64,000 nt of DNA from Siphonodentalium dalli. Its lineage: Eukaryota; Mollusca; Scaphopoda; Gadilida; Siphonodentaliidae. The position numbers and the translations under genes are program-made. Shown here piece by piece: positions 23,601 to 38,600 of this stretch (its first letter is position 1; every line of letters starts with the position of its first letter). Below the pieces are notes generated by a model. That model searched no databases. It was not told the DNA's origin and was given only the letters and a program-made list of their open reading frames with translations. The stretch lies in assembly GCA_032622095.1 (NCBI GenBank), contig CP136068.1, positions 14,057,729-14,121,728 of the forward strand. Direction: 5' to 3'.

Positions 23601-26600
23601 TGTAGTGCGCCCGTTAAGTGTGGTATTGTATATGTATAGCTATATCAATGATATAGCATTGTTACTGGAAACTACCGTTTCGGTATAGTTTATTCGATTA
23701 GTCCATCCTAACACCAAGGCTGGCGCAAATCCGATGATAAGCGGGTCCTTGAAATGTCATGTGTAAATCTAGCGTGTATCGTTAGTTGTAAAAGCAATAC
23801 AGCATTATGAGTTAATGCCCCGAGTGAATACTCGTGGTGGTATATACACAATTGTAGTGTGCCCATTTAGGGATATTTGTTTAAGTATAGTTATTATAGC
23901 TATAATAAAGCAATGTAGATGTCCATGAATTTTATAGTGACTTATCCAAGCATATTCGGATCACCTCAAAACAGCAACGTCGCCACACAGTCGAAGCAGT
24001 CAGGATCCCTGGTAGTTAAACCAGTTATTCAACAGGATTGCTATCACCGAGGAATGTCAAGTTTGTATATAAAATGGTGTATGTATATCCAACCGAAAGC
24101 CAATGACTGGCGGTAGCGCATGTTCCAAGGTGCCCGACACTATGTATGCTATGAATTTGGAAAGTCACTTTAAGCTAGTGTTTCGTGTCAATTTTTGTTC
24201 GCCGACACTCGTCAGGGGGAGGCGATTTAATTAGATAAGTTGACATTTTATATGTCTGTTAACATGTATTCCATGTGTATATAGTTTTTTGCCCCGTCAT
24301 GTGGGATTGTTGGATTTGCAATTTTCATGCAATCATTCTGTTAACATGTATTCCATGTGTATATAGTTTTTTCCCGTCCTGGGATTGTTGGATTTGCAAT
24401 TTTCATGCAATCATTCTGTTAACATGTATTCCATGTGTATATAGTTTTTTCCCGTCATGGGATTGTTGGATTTGCAATGTTCATGCAATCATTCTGTTGG
24501 ATGGTTTGTAGTTTCAGCCTCTCAGCATTCGCTGCCGATGTGAAGACTGCATGTTTCCGATATTTTGAGATGTGTATAGTATATAGCCAGCACGTGGCAG
24601 TTCAGCCGTCAATCACGCTTTAAGGCGTGTACAATGGCTTTAGTGCCCAGTCGAGTCAAGCTAACATACGTTGATTAGGTCACGTGACGATATATGCCAC
24701 ATATGTGGTGTGAAATTGATACCTCTGATGTTGCGATAAGGAATTAATCACTTCTTTAATGTCTTATTTGACTCGCCGTTAATCTTAGTCTGACATATTT
24801 CTGACTGTAGCGTCAAGAATGAATAGATTACCATTAATTGGCACATATGTTTTCAGTCAAGTCTCTATCCAAGGTTTTTGGATTTCGAAGTTTGGCCAAG
24901 TTTAAATAATGCCAAAACATATTTAGGTATATGTGACTTCTTCGGGTTGCATATTTTATGCAGTCTGCATATTGCATGCATTATATGTGGATATTCTTGG
25001 TGGAATCCATCGGATTCAGTTTAAATTTGCATATTATATGCCATCTGTATGTTAATACCATATTAGCGAAAGAGCGTAACATCCACCACTCATCCCAAAG
25101 ATATGGGTTGAAATAAATGGTAAATGCCAGTAGGCCCCCGCATGTGTGCAAATCCAGTCAAGATAGAGCATAGAATCAAATTGGATTGTCCAACTGAACT
25201 AGTGGGCTATAGGTTCTTGCTGGCATGCCAGAACATGATACCAATTACGAATTTATCATTCTATAGGTAACAGTGGGTTCTAAATAGCACATGCATCGCT
25301 TATGGATGAGAATTAATTCATGAGTATTGTCCAGACATCATCGATCATCTACACATCTAGGTGCACCCATTAATTTGGGATATTAATGTGTATAGCTATA
25401 GTGATAATATAGCTGTATATTTAGCGTGTATTATTTGCTATAATGTACCATTGCAAGTTTGTGACCAGAGCGTGTACACGTGGTGTAATATGCACAATTG
25501 TAGTGCGCCCGTTAAGTGTGGTATTGTATATGTATAGCTATATCAATGATATAGCATTGTTACTGGAAACTACCGTTTCGGTATAGTTTATTCGATTAGT
25601 CCATCCTAACACCAAGGCTGGCGCAAATCCGATGATAAGCGGGTCCTTGAAATGTCATGTGTAAATCTAGCGTGTATCGTTAGTTGTAAAAGCAATACAG
25701 CATTATGAGTTAATGCCCCGAGTGAATACTCGTGGTGGTATATACACAATTGTAGTGTGCCCATTTAGGGATATTTGTTTAAGTATAGTTATTATAGCTA
25801 TAATAAAGCAATGTAGATGTCCATGAATTTTATAGTGACTTATCCAAGCATATTCGGATCACCTCAAAACAGCAACGTCGCCACACAGTCGAAGCAGTCA
25901 GGATCCCTGGTAGTTAAACCAGTTATTCAACAGGATTACTATCACCGAGGAATGTCAAGTTTGTATATAAAATGGTGTATGTATATCCAACCGAAAGCCA
26001 ATGACTGGCGGTAGCGCATGTTCCAAGGTGCCCGACACTATGTATGCTATGAATTTGGAAAGTCACTTTAAGCTAGTGTTTCGTGTCAATTTTTGTTCGC
26101 CGACACTCGTCAGGGGGAGGCGATTTAATTAGATAAGTTGACATTTTATATGTCTGTTAACATGTATTCCATGTGTATATAGTTTTTTGCCCCGTCATGT
26201 GGGATTGTTGGATTTGCAATTTTCATGCAATCATTCTGTTAACATGTATTCCATGTGTATATAGTTTTTTCCCGTCCTGGGATTGTTGGATTTGCAATTT
26301 TCATGCAATCATTCTGTTAACATGTATTCCATGTGTATATAGTTTTTCCCCGTCATGGGATTGTTGGATTTGCAATGTTCATGCAATCATTCTGTTGGAT
26401 GGTTTGTAGTTTCAGCCTCTCAGCATTCGCTGCCGATGTGAAGACTGCATGTTTCCGATATTTTGAGATGTGTATAGTATATAGCCAGCACGTGGCAGTT
26501 CAGCCGTCAATCACGCTTTAAGGCGTGTACAATGGCTTTAGTGCCCAGTCGAGTCAAGCTAACATACGTTGATTAGGTCACGTGACGATATATGCCACAT

Positions 26601-29600
26601 ATGTGGTGTGAAATTGATACCTCTGATGTTGCGATAAGGAATTAATCACTTCTTTAATGTCTTATTTGACTCGCCGTTAATCTTAGTCTGACATATTTCT
26701 GACTGTAGCGTCAAGAATGAATAGATTACCATTAATTGGCACATATGTTTTCAGTCAAGTCTCTATCCAAGGTTTTTGGATTTCGAAGTTTGGCCAAGTT
26801 TAAATAATGCCAAAACATATTTAGGTATATGTGACTTCTTCGGGTTGCATATTTTATGCAGTCTGCATATTGCATGCATTATATGTGGATATTCTTGGTG
26901 GAATCCATCGGATTCAGTTTAAATTTGCATATTATATGCCATCTGTATGTTAATACCATATTAGCGAAAGAGCGTAACATCCACCACTCATCCCAAAGAT
27001 ATGGGTTGAAATAAATGGTAAATGCCAGTAGGCCCCCGCATGTGTGCAAATCCAGTCAAGATAGAGCATAGAATCAAATTGGATTGTCCAACTGAACTAG
27101 TGGGCTATAGGTTCTTGCTGGCATGCCAGAACATGATACCAATTACGAATTTATCATTCTATAGGTAACAGTGGGTTCTAAATAGCACATGCATCGCTTA
27201 TGGATGAGAATTAATTCATGAGTATTGTCCAGACATCATCGATCATCTACACATCTAGGTGCACCCATTAATTTGGGATATTAATGTGTATAGCTATAGT
27301 GATAATATAGCTGTATATTTAGCGTGTATTATTTGCTATAATGTACCATTGCAAGTTTGTGACCAGAGCGTGTACACGTGGTGTAATATGCACAATTGTA
27401 GTGCGCCCGTTAAGTGTGGTATTGTATATGTATAGCTATATCAATGATATAGCATTGTTACTGGAAACTACCGTTTCGGTATAGTTTATTCGATTAGTCC
27501 ATCCTAACACCAAGGCTGGCGCAAATCCGATGATAAGCGGGTCCTTGAAATGTCATGTGTAAATCTAGCGTGTATCGTTAGTTGTAAAAGCAATACAGCA
27601 TTATGAGTTAATGCCCCGAGTGAATACTCGTGGTGGTATATACACAATTGTAGTGTGCCCATTTAGGGATATTTGTTTAAGTATAGTTATTATAGCTATA
27701 ATAAAGCAATGTAGATGTCCATGAATTTTATAGTGACTTATCCAAGCATATTCGGATCACCTCAAAACAGCAACGTCGCCACACAGTCGAAGCAGTCAGG
27801 ATCCCTGGTAGTTAAACCAGTTATTCAACAGGATTGCTATCACCGAGGAATGTCAAGTTTGTATATAAAATGGTGTATGTATATCCAACCGAAAGCCAAT
27901 GACTGGCGGTAGCGCATGTTCCAAGGTGCCCGACACTATGTATGCTATGAATTTGGAAAGTCACTTTAAGCTAGTGTTTCGTGTCAATTTTTGTTCGCCG
28001 ACACTCGTCAGGGGGAGGCGATTTAATTAGATAAGTTGACATTTTATATGTCTGTTAACATGTATTCCATGTGTATATAGTTTTTTGCCCCGTCATGTGG
28101 GATTGTTGGATTTGCAATTTTCATGCAATCATTCTGTTAACATGTATTCCATGTGTATATAGTTTTTTCCCGTCCTGGGATTGTTGGATTTGCAATTTTC
28201 ATGCAATCATTCTGTTAACATGTATTCCATGTGTATATAGTTTTTTCCCGTCATGGGATTGTTGGATTTGCAATGTTCATGCAATCATTCTGTTGGATGG
28301 TTTGTAGTTTCAGCCTCTCAGCATTCGCTGCCGATGTGAAGACTGCATGTTTCCGATATTTTGAGATGTGTATAGTATATAGCCAGCACGTGGCAGTTCA
28401 GCCGTCAATCACGCTTTAAGGCGTGTACAATGGCTTTAGTGCCCAGTCGAGTCAAGCTAACATACGTTGATTAGGTCACGTGACGATATATGCCACATAT
28501 GTGGTGTGAAATTGATACCTCTGATGTTGCGATAAGGAATTAATCACTTCTTTAATGTCTTATTTGACTCGCCGTTAATCTTAGTCTGACATATTTCTGA
28601 CTGTAGCGTCAAGAATGAATAGATTACCATTAATTGGCACATATGTTTTCAGTCAAGTCTCTATCCAAGGTTTTTGGATTTCGAAGTTTGGCCAAGTTTA
28701 AATAATGCCAAAACATATTTAGGTATATGTGACTTCTTCGGGTTGCATATTTTATGCAGTCTGCATATTGCATGCATTATATGTGGATATTCTTGGTGGA
28801 ATCCATCGGATTCAGTTTAAATTTGCATATTATATGCCATCTGTATGTTAATACCATATTAGCGAAAGAGCGTAACATCCACCACTCATCCCAAAGATAT
28901 GGGTTGAAATAAATGGTAAATGCCAGTAGGCCCCCGCATGTGTGCAAATCCAGTCAAGATAGAGCATAGAATCAAATTGGATTGTCCAACTGAACTAGTG
29001 GGCTATAGGTTCTTGCTGGCATGCCAGAACATGATACCAATTACGAATTTATCATTCTATAGGTAACAGTGGGTTCTAAATAGCACATGCATCGCTTATG
29101 GATGAGAATTAATTCATGAGTATTGTCCAGACATCATCGATCATCTACACATCTAGGTGCACCCATTAATTTGGGATATTAATGTGTATAGCTATAGTGA
29201 TAATATAGCTGTCTAGTTTGTATATAGAATGGTGTATGTACATCCAACCGAAAGCCAATGACTGGCGGTAGCGCAAGTTCCAAGGTGCCCGACACTATAT
29301 GCTATGAATTTGGAAAGTCACTTTAAGCTAGTGTTTCGTGTCTATTTTATTCGCCGACTACTCGTCAGGGGACAGGCGATTTAATTAGGTAAGTTGACAT
29401 TTTATATGTCTGTTAAGCTGGCGTCGCACGGGCCCGGCGACCCGATAAAATTCGTATCCGGGGCAAGATACATTCACATGGCAAATTTCAAGTCGATAGC
29501 TCCACCCGTTTCCGAGATCTCGTCTGCGCACGCGCGAAGCGGGCGTCGCACGGGCTCGCCAATACGACAACGACGACCGCCTGGTCAAACTACACACACG

Positions 29601-32600
29601 TACCAAGTTTCGTCCCGATCGGTCGAGAATCGTAGATTTGTATAAATGACAGACAAACATACAGACAAACAGAGGTCTTCAAAATATATAGGAGACTAGC
29701 CGATGTGCCCGACGTTGTCCGGGCTATTCAAAAACCAAATTTCAAGTCAATAGATCCACCCGTTTCCGAGATCTGGTCTGCGCATGCGCGATGCTGGCGT
29801 CGCACGGGCTCGGCGACCCGATAAAATTCGTATCCGGGGCAAGATACATTCACATAGCAAATTTTAAGTCGATAGCTCCACCCGTTTCCGAGATATCGTC
29901 TGCGCATGCGCGAAGCTGGCGTCGCACGGGCTCGCCAATACGACAACGACGACCGCCTGGTCAAACTACACACACGTAGAAATTGCATCCGTATGTTGGA
30001 TTTGTCAGATAGGCGGAATTTTTTCGCACCGCGTGGTTTTATTGAGGCACCTGGTGATAAAATGGGACATTTTAAAAATAAAGCCGACATATTTTGAAGA
30101 CCTCTGTATGTTTGTCTGTATGTCTGTCTGTCTGTCATTTATACAAATCTACGATTCTCGACCGATCGGGACGAAACTTGGTACGTGTGTGTAGTTTGAC
30201 CAGGCGGTCGTCGTTGTCGTATTGGCGAGCCCGTGCGACGCCAGCTTCGCGCATGCGCAGACGAGATCTTGAAACGGGTGGAGCTATCGACTTGAAATTT
30301 TGTATGTGAATGTATCTTGCCCCGGATACGAATTTTATCGGGTCGCCGAGCCCGTGCGACGCCAGCTTCGCGCATGCGCAGACGAGATCTCGGAAACGGG
30401 TGGAGCTATCGACTTGAAATTTGCTTTGTGAATGTATCTTGTCCCCGCATACGAATTTTATCGGGTCGCCGAGCCCGTGCGACGCCAGCTTCGCGCATGC
30501 GCAGACGAGATCTCGGAAACGGGTGGAGCTATCGACTTGAAAATTGGTATGTGAATGTATCTTGCCCCGGATATGAATTTTATCGGGTCGCCGAGCCCGT
30601 GCGACGCCAGCTTCGCGCATGCGCAGACCAGATCTCGGAAACGGGTGGAGCTATCGACTTGAAATTTGGTATGTGAATGTATCTTGCCCCGGATACGAAT
30701 TTTATCGGGTTGCCGAGCCCGTGCGACGCCAGCTTCGCGCATGCGCATACGAGATCTCGGAAACGGGTAGAGCTATCGACTTGAAGTTTGGTTTTTGAAT
30801 AGCCCGGACAACGTCGGGCTGGGTAGAGCTGTCGACTTGAAATTTGGTTTTTGAATAGCCCGGACAACGTCGGGCTCATCGGCTAGTCTCATATATATTT
30901 TGAAGACCTCTGTCTGTCTGTCTGTATGTTTGTTTGTCAGTCTGTCATTTATACAAATCTACGATTCTCGACCGATCGGGACGAAACTTGGTACGTGTGT
31001 GTAGTTTGACCAGGCGGTCGTCGTTGTCGTATTGGCGAGCCCGTGCGGCGCCCTCTTCATGCATGCGCAGACGAGATCTCGGAAACGGGTGGAGCTATCG
31101 ACTTGAAATTTGCTATGTGAATGTATCTTGCCCCGGATACGAATTTTATCGGGTTGCCGAGCCCGTGCGACGCCAGCTTCGCGCATGCGCAGACGATATC
31201 TCGGAAACGGGTAGAGCTATCGACTTGAAATTTGGTTTTTGAATAGCCCGGACAACGTCGGGCTCATCGGCTAGTCTCATATATATTTTGAAGACCTCTG
31301 TCTGTCTGTATGTTTGTTTGTCAGTCTGTCATTTATACAAATCTACGATTCTCGACCGATCGGGACGAAACTTGGTACGTGTGTGTAGTTTGACCAGGCG
31401 GTCGTCGCTGTCGTATTGGCGAGCCCGTGCGACGCCAGCTTCGCGCATGCGCAGACGAGATCTCGGAAACGGGTGGAGCTATCGACTTGAAATTTACTTT
31501 GTGAATGTATCTTGTCCCGGATACGAATTTTATCGGGTCGCCGAGCCCGTGCGTCGCCAGCTTCGCGCATGCACAGACGAGATCTTGAAACGGGTGGAGC
31601 TATCGACTTGAAATTTGGTATGTGAATGTATCTTGCCCCGGATACGAATTTTATCGGGTCGCCGAGCCCGTGCGACGCCAGCTTCGCGCATGCGCAGACG
31701 AGATCTCGGAAACGGGTGGAGCTATCGATTTGAAATTTGCTATGTGAATGTATCTTGCCCCGGATACGAATTTTATCGGGTTGCCGAGCCCGTGAGACGC
31801 CAGCTTCGCGCATGCGCAGACGAGATCTCGGAAACGGGTAGAGCTATCGACTTGAAATTTGGTTTTTGAATAGCCCGGACAACGTCGGGCTCATCGGCTA
31901 GTCTCATATATATTTTGAAGACCTCTGTCTGTCTGTATGTTTGTTTGTCAGTCTGTCATTTATACAAATCTACTATTCTCGACCGATCGGGACGAAACTT
32001 GGTACGTGTGTGTAGTTTGACCAGGCGGTCGTCGCTGTCGTATTGGCGAGCCCGTGCGACGCCAGCTTCGCGCATGCGCAGACGAGATCTCGGAAACGGG
32101 TGGAGCTATCGACTTGAAATTTACTTTGTGAATGTATCTTGTCCCGGATACGAATTTTATCGGGTCGCCGAGCCCGTGCGTCGCCAGCTTCGCGCATGCG
32201 CAGACGAGATCTTGAAACGGGTGGAGCTATCGACTTGAAATTTGGTATGTGAATGTATCTTGCCCCGGATACGAATTTTATCGGGTCGCCGAGCCCGTGC
32301 GACGCCAGCTTCGCGCATGCGCAGACGAGATCTCGGAAACGGGTGGAGCTATCGACTTGAAATTTGCTTTGTGAATGTATCTTGTCCCGGATACGAATTT
32401 TATCGGGTCGCCGAGCCCGTGCGACGCCAGCTTCGCGCATGCGCAGACGAGATCTCGGAAACGGGTGGAGCTATCGACTTGAAAATTGGTATGTGAATGT
32501 ATCTTGCCCCGTATATGAATTTTATCGGGTCGCCGAGCCCGTGCGACGCCAGCTTCGCGCATGCGCATACGATATCTCGGAAACGGGTAGAGCTATCGAC

Positions 32601-35600
32601 TTGAAGTTTGGTTTTTGAATAGCCCGGACAACGTCGGGCTGGGTAGAGCTGTCGACTTGAAATTTGGTTTTTGAATAGCCCGGACAACGTCGGGCTCATC
32701 GGCTAGTCTCATATATATTTTGAAGACCTCTGTCTGTCTGTCTGTATGTTTGTTTGTCAGTCTGTCATTTATGCAAATCTACGATTCTCGACCGATCGGG
32801 ACGAAACTTGGTACGTGTGTGTAGTTTGACCAGGCGGTTGTCGTTGTCGTATTGGCGAGCCCGTGCGGCGCCCTCTTCATGCATGCGCAGACGAGATCTC
32901 GGAAACGGGTGGAGCTATCGACTTGAAATTTGCTATGTGAATGTATCTTGCCCCGGATACGAATTTTATCGGGTTGCCGAGCCCGTGCGACACCAGCTTC
33001 GCGCATGCGCAGACCAGATCTCGGAACCGGGTAGAGCTATCGACTTGAAATTTGGTTTTTGAATAGCCCGGACAACGTCGGGCTGGGTGGAGATATCGAC
33101 TTGAAATTTGGTTTTTGAATAGCCCGGACAACGTCGGGCTCATCGACTAGTTGTATATATAAATAATGCATGAATTGTCTTGTCGTTGACTGCGTCAAAA
33201 TAGTTGTCCGATATGCGCATGGAGGACTATTCCTCTTCGTGAACAACTATTTATTATAGCGTGGTCAAAGACAGGACATCCATTATTTATTATATTATAT
33301 CGAAGACTTGTGTAAATTATCACACAATTCTGTGTATGATTTTGTCATATATTTATATGCCGTGAATTTTTTTAATCTGTCACAGATTTAGACAATTTAC
33401 GGCAATTTTTTGGCGATGGCAGTGGAGTATAACTATGTTATTAGTTACAACTTACATCATATGTTGGTGGTTCATGGATTTACATGTATATTGCTATAAA
33501 TCCTTCGTTACCAAAGAACATTCTGCAAAATGAGAGAAGCTCAATTATTTATCTTCAATGCAAACAGGGGGATTATTTTCTGGGCACGTATGCCGGGGTG
33601 GGTGGGTGGTCGATGGGACCAACAAACAAGTCTTTTTGACAATTTTTACAATGTGTATGGCTTAAAACGCCTTAGAATAAGATAAATAATGTAATTCTAA
33701 CTGCTAAACTGACTGCAGGCAGTTATCGTGTTGTATTTTGTTGCAAATGGGTGTCAGTCCCAGCTGTCAGACCAAGGTAAATTCAAACATAAATTTCGTA
33801 ACGACAATTTTATAAGCAAAGACTGTCTTAATATCTTATATTAAACCACGCTAATCAAATATACACACATGTAATAAAATATACTGACAGCAGCTGCCGC
33901 AAATATATGTTTTAGTGTTAAAAGGGGGTGTGTGTCCAAATATGGTCCGAAAAAAATGCTGAAAACGGAAAAAATGGACGCGGGGGTGGGTGGGTCCCAA
34001 CAAGTGTCGAAAGGAACAAATCAGCATACGTGCCTGAAATTGTTTTCCGACTCACCCCCCCCCCGATGCAAACGGAAAAAGCAGGCCACTCAAACACTAT
34101 ATGTCTGTTGGTTTAAACATATTTATTTCCCCATATATATGTATTTAAACAAAGTACAAAGCAAAGTGGATTGGATAACAAGTGCAAACACTTAGAGTTC
34201 CCCTCCTCTTCCCAATATAACACACTCGAACAATAATACACACTGACGACAAACAGACAGACATTGAGTAAATATAATGCACTAGCAGGGTTACCCGGCG
34301 TTGCCCAGGTTAATGTGATGTGAAACCCTCTGTATGTTGTGGATATTTGTTGGGAATAGAGAATGCTCTTGCTTAAAGTGTTATACGTTTTATCATAAAT
34401 TGTATATTCAAATAGCATCACAAAACATGATTATTACAGTCATGGAATATAAGTAGTGGCTCACCTTGTCAATTGTCATTCTGTTTATCGCGATTAATCC
34501 GTTCCACCAATAATGATGTATTTATTTATTTACAACAGCGTATACATTAGACGATATAATATGATACATGAACATCAGATACACATTAGTTCGATAAAAG
34601 ATGATAATTGGGTTTTACATATTGAGATGTACATGTATCAATCAATCTAGTGGGTTGGACTAAGATCTCGAGGACACCTGGCTATCATATCTCCATGAAG
34701 ATACAGATGTTTCCAGGTGGCCCTCTGTTCATGGTGCTATATTTTGGCTAATATTCTCAATTTAAACTAAATTTTGCTGCAAATATATATCAGCTACATG
34801 TGCCTGGCACAGAGCGAGATTTTGAGTTTTTGTATGTCAGTCGATTAGTCTGTTCTAAAACCCTTGTCAGATGTCAATATTGGGAGGATCCTGAAAAGTC
34901 TTGTGCTACTAACTGCATTTTCTTGTATATCAGAAGAAACTATATTTGACTGCACACTGTGACCACTATTTTTTAACAGGCCTTCAATATATCTTGACAA
35001 ATTGTAACTTTTTTTGTGGAAACTGTATTGAATGGAACAGACTCAATTTTGTTATAATATATATGCAATCCTCTGACGGTTCGAGGTCTCTCGGTTTGCA
35101 CAAATATATGTATCTCTTCAATAGAATGATAAATATACTAATGCTTCTTCTATGTATCCCTTTTTGCTAGCTCATTGTGTGAATGCCCTGATTGCCATCC
35201 CCATATACATATGACAGTTAAGAAGATATAATTGTTCAAGTGACTTAAGTGGGTCACCATATGTCGGGATTGTGAAATGTGAAGGCCCAAAACTACATGT
35301 ACTTAAAATGATATGGAGATGGTCTGGGTGACTGTATATAACTTATATGTGGATATCGGCGAATAGCAATCCTATCAATGATAGTGCATATCCGCTCGCC
35401 ATCCTTGACGCAAACGACACCAAATGTGACTTAATTCATGGTATATCATTAGAGAAAAATGTGTATGAATTTGGTGGAAATTTGTATCAGCTTTTGCCTC
35501 TTTTGACCTATTTAAACCACGTCCATTAGACTCATGGATGCATGATATACTGACGATGTTTATATATATTGAGAATAGTTATGACCACACATCTCTCACC

Positions 35601-38600
35601 CAAACAACAGCAATTTGGCGTCTTTAAATCACACGATGATATTCCTCGTATCATAGAGAAGAATAATATATCAATTTGGTGGAAATCTGGGCTAAAAATA
35701 GCTTATTAAATTAATTGTTGATGCAACGCTAACTCGAACAACGCCATATTGCGAAGGTGATTATGTATTCGTTTAGTGGAAATCGGCGACAAAACTATTT
35801 CACCATATGTTTTTAATTTTGCCGACCTCCCCATTTTCTTCCTCTGACACCAACAATTTTAGAAATTTTTAACCCGCACCATTATCTTCCTTGTAATAAG
35901 TTACCCCTCTTAGAACGCCTTATATAGTGCCACCTCGATTGTACCGCGTGAATTTATATATAGAACGCACACGGATAGCACAATTTGATTTCTTGTATCA
36001 TTTGAGAAGAACGTGTCTGAATTAGATGGTAACTGGTACTAAATATATTTTGTATCATTGTTGGTCTCAAGCTGCACACACTTAGACTCATTAGAGATTA
36101 GAGATGCATATATATGAAATTGGTGAAAATTGGCGAGTATACAAATTCGTATCAAATTTAAGGTCCCCATATCTCTCACCCATAGGGCACCAATTTGGTG
36201 TATCTAAACCACACGATGAGATTCCTCGTATCACGGAAAAGAATATGTATCAACTGGTGGAAATCGGCACTAAACATATAGATATAATTTTTTGTGTCCC
36301 TCTCATCTCTATACACCACTGACTCGAAGGGCCCCACTTGTGACATCCTTAAACCACACGGTTACATTCCTGATATCATTGAGATGATTGTTTATAAGTT
36401 TGGTGACAAATTTGGTGCAATCCCTCCCCTCCCCATCTCTCATCCAAACAGCACTACTATGGGGTCTTTAAATCACACGATTAGATTCCTCGTATCATGA
36501 ATAAGAACGTGTATCAATTTGGTGGAAATATTTGTGCATCAATTTTGGTGCCCCTGTCCCTTTCAATGCAACCCTGACTCGAATGAGGCCACGTTTGACA
36601 GATATAAGCCACACCATTAGACTCACCATACCATGAGGATGATTTTGTATAAGTGTGGTGGCAATCGGCGACTAAACCAATTATTATCAAATTTAGTGCC
36701 CACCCCTCCCAATCTCACATCCAAAAGACAACAATTGGCGTTGCTAAATCGCACAATTAGATTCCTTATATCATGAAAAAGAATATATATCAATTTGGTG
36801 GAAATCGGCGCTAAAATTACTTTTATCAATTTTGGTGCCCCTCTCCCCTTCCGTGCATCCCTGACTCGAACGACGCCGCTGTTGACATATTTAAACCACA
36901 CCGTTGGATTCTTCATATCATGGGGATGATTATATGTAAGTTTCGTGGCAATCGGCGACAGAAAACAAATCTGCCCCTCCACCTTCCGGGCACTCCTGAC
37001 GCGAACGGCACGACTTTTGTCATATTTAAACCGCACCATCATATTCCTCATATTATGGGGATGATTATATATAAGTTTGTTGGCAATCGGCGACAAATTT
37101 TTTTTATGCCCCTCCCCTTTTCTGCCCCTGACAACAACGGCGTCACTTTAGAAAAATCTAACCCCGACCATTATCTTTCTCATAAAAATCTACTCCTAGT
37201 AGACCCCTTTGGCATCATCTAGATGGTCCCCTGTGAATTTCTATAGAACACAGACAAACAGACAGACAGACATTCGCAAATATAGATATAGATATATATA
37301 GGCAAGTTACAATAGATATCGAAGAACAGAAATATGTGTGGGATGAATTGGGAATTAATTCGGGATGTATTCCTGAATCGGATAAACAATCGGAGTTCGG
37401 TAGTAACGACAATCGTGGAGATGTGGTATGACAGTCACTGACCCCAAGGAAGAAGACACCATCATTTCAACAACGAGCAGACTAAAATATTGAATAAATC
37501 GAACAACAGCAAGCGAATCGGGCGAGACCAAGTCAAGGTACAGTGCACGAAATATTTCACACGATGATCAAGAGAGCCGTTACAGTGACAATCCCGAGGA
37601 GACAGAAACAACACTTATCGCGCGAGTAATACGAAGCCAATTAGATCAACTAGACTCTTCGTGTCCAACCTTCCGGACTTCGTTGATGCTGAATGTCTGG
37701 CTGACTACTTATACAAGTTTGAAGTCAAATTCTCTGTGATAAAGGTTTTCCGCCTTCGTAGAAATGGTGTCTTGTCGGCAAGAATCAATGTGGATGAAGC
37801 AGACAGCAGCTTTTGTAGAGGTCCAGATTGCTGGCCCAAAGATGTCACATGTACCCAATGGGTCACATCTAATAATAATTCATCAAAAACACCACCGATC
37901 ACTCATCCTCAAGCTCATGTGATGTACTTATTACACACCCTGTAACCGCATGTGAACTCAGTAAATTACTCAACAGATTAGATAGGAACAAAGCACATGG
38001 ATACGACTCAATTTCCTATGAGCACATAATTTTCGGTGGTGAAGCGTTGCTCAATTGCCTCGCACATTTATTCTCATATATGTTTGAATACTCACATGTA
38101 CCTCTTGCAGCGAAACGGGGCGTCATGGTGTCTCTTTACAAGGGTGGTCGAAAACCTAAAGACAGCTTTGATAGCTATAGAGCAATTACCATATTACCTG
38201 CCATTTACAAGCTATTTGAGAGAGTGGTATCTCTTAGATTGGAAACGTATATGCCATCTTCAATCGCCGTCCATCCGTTACAGCACGGTTTCGAAAAAGG
38301 GATCAGTTGCACCATGACATCCTGTTTTGTACAAGAATGTATTAGTTACGCCAGGGAACAACACAATAAGCTTTACTCATGTCTATTGGACGTGCGTAAA
38401 GCTTTCGACTGTGTATGGATAAATGGCCTCTTGTACAAATTATTTCACAGAGGATTACAAGGCAAAACATGGCTCATCATACGAGATTTATTATCTGGCA
38501 TAAAATGTTGTATCCGCAGCGACGGAACATATTCCGACTGGTTCTCCTTGTCCCAAGGAACCAGACAAGGATCAATATTATCACCTCTGTGGTACAAAAT

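Noticed and set aside
20479-28419. Repeated 62-78-codon frames with [12 protein letters not shown] repeats
   Set aside because: They come from the internal 80-bp triplication of the 1898-bp unit, have no ATG context or homology, and are short.
18816-33151. Many open frames of 60-160 codons with shared [14 protein letters not shown] or [12 protein letters not shown] sequences
   Set aside because: They are translations of the 122-bp satellite monomer on both strands and change with its phase.
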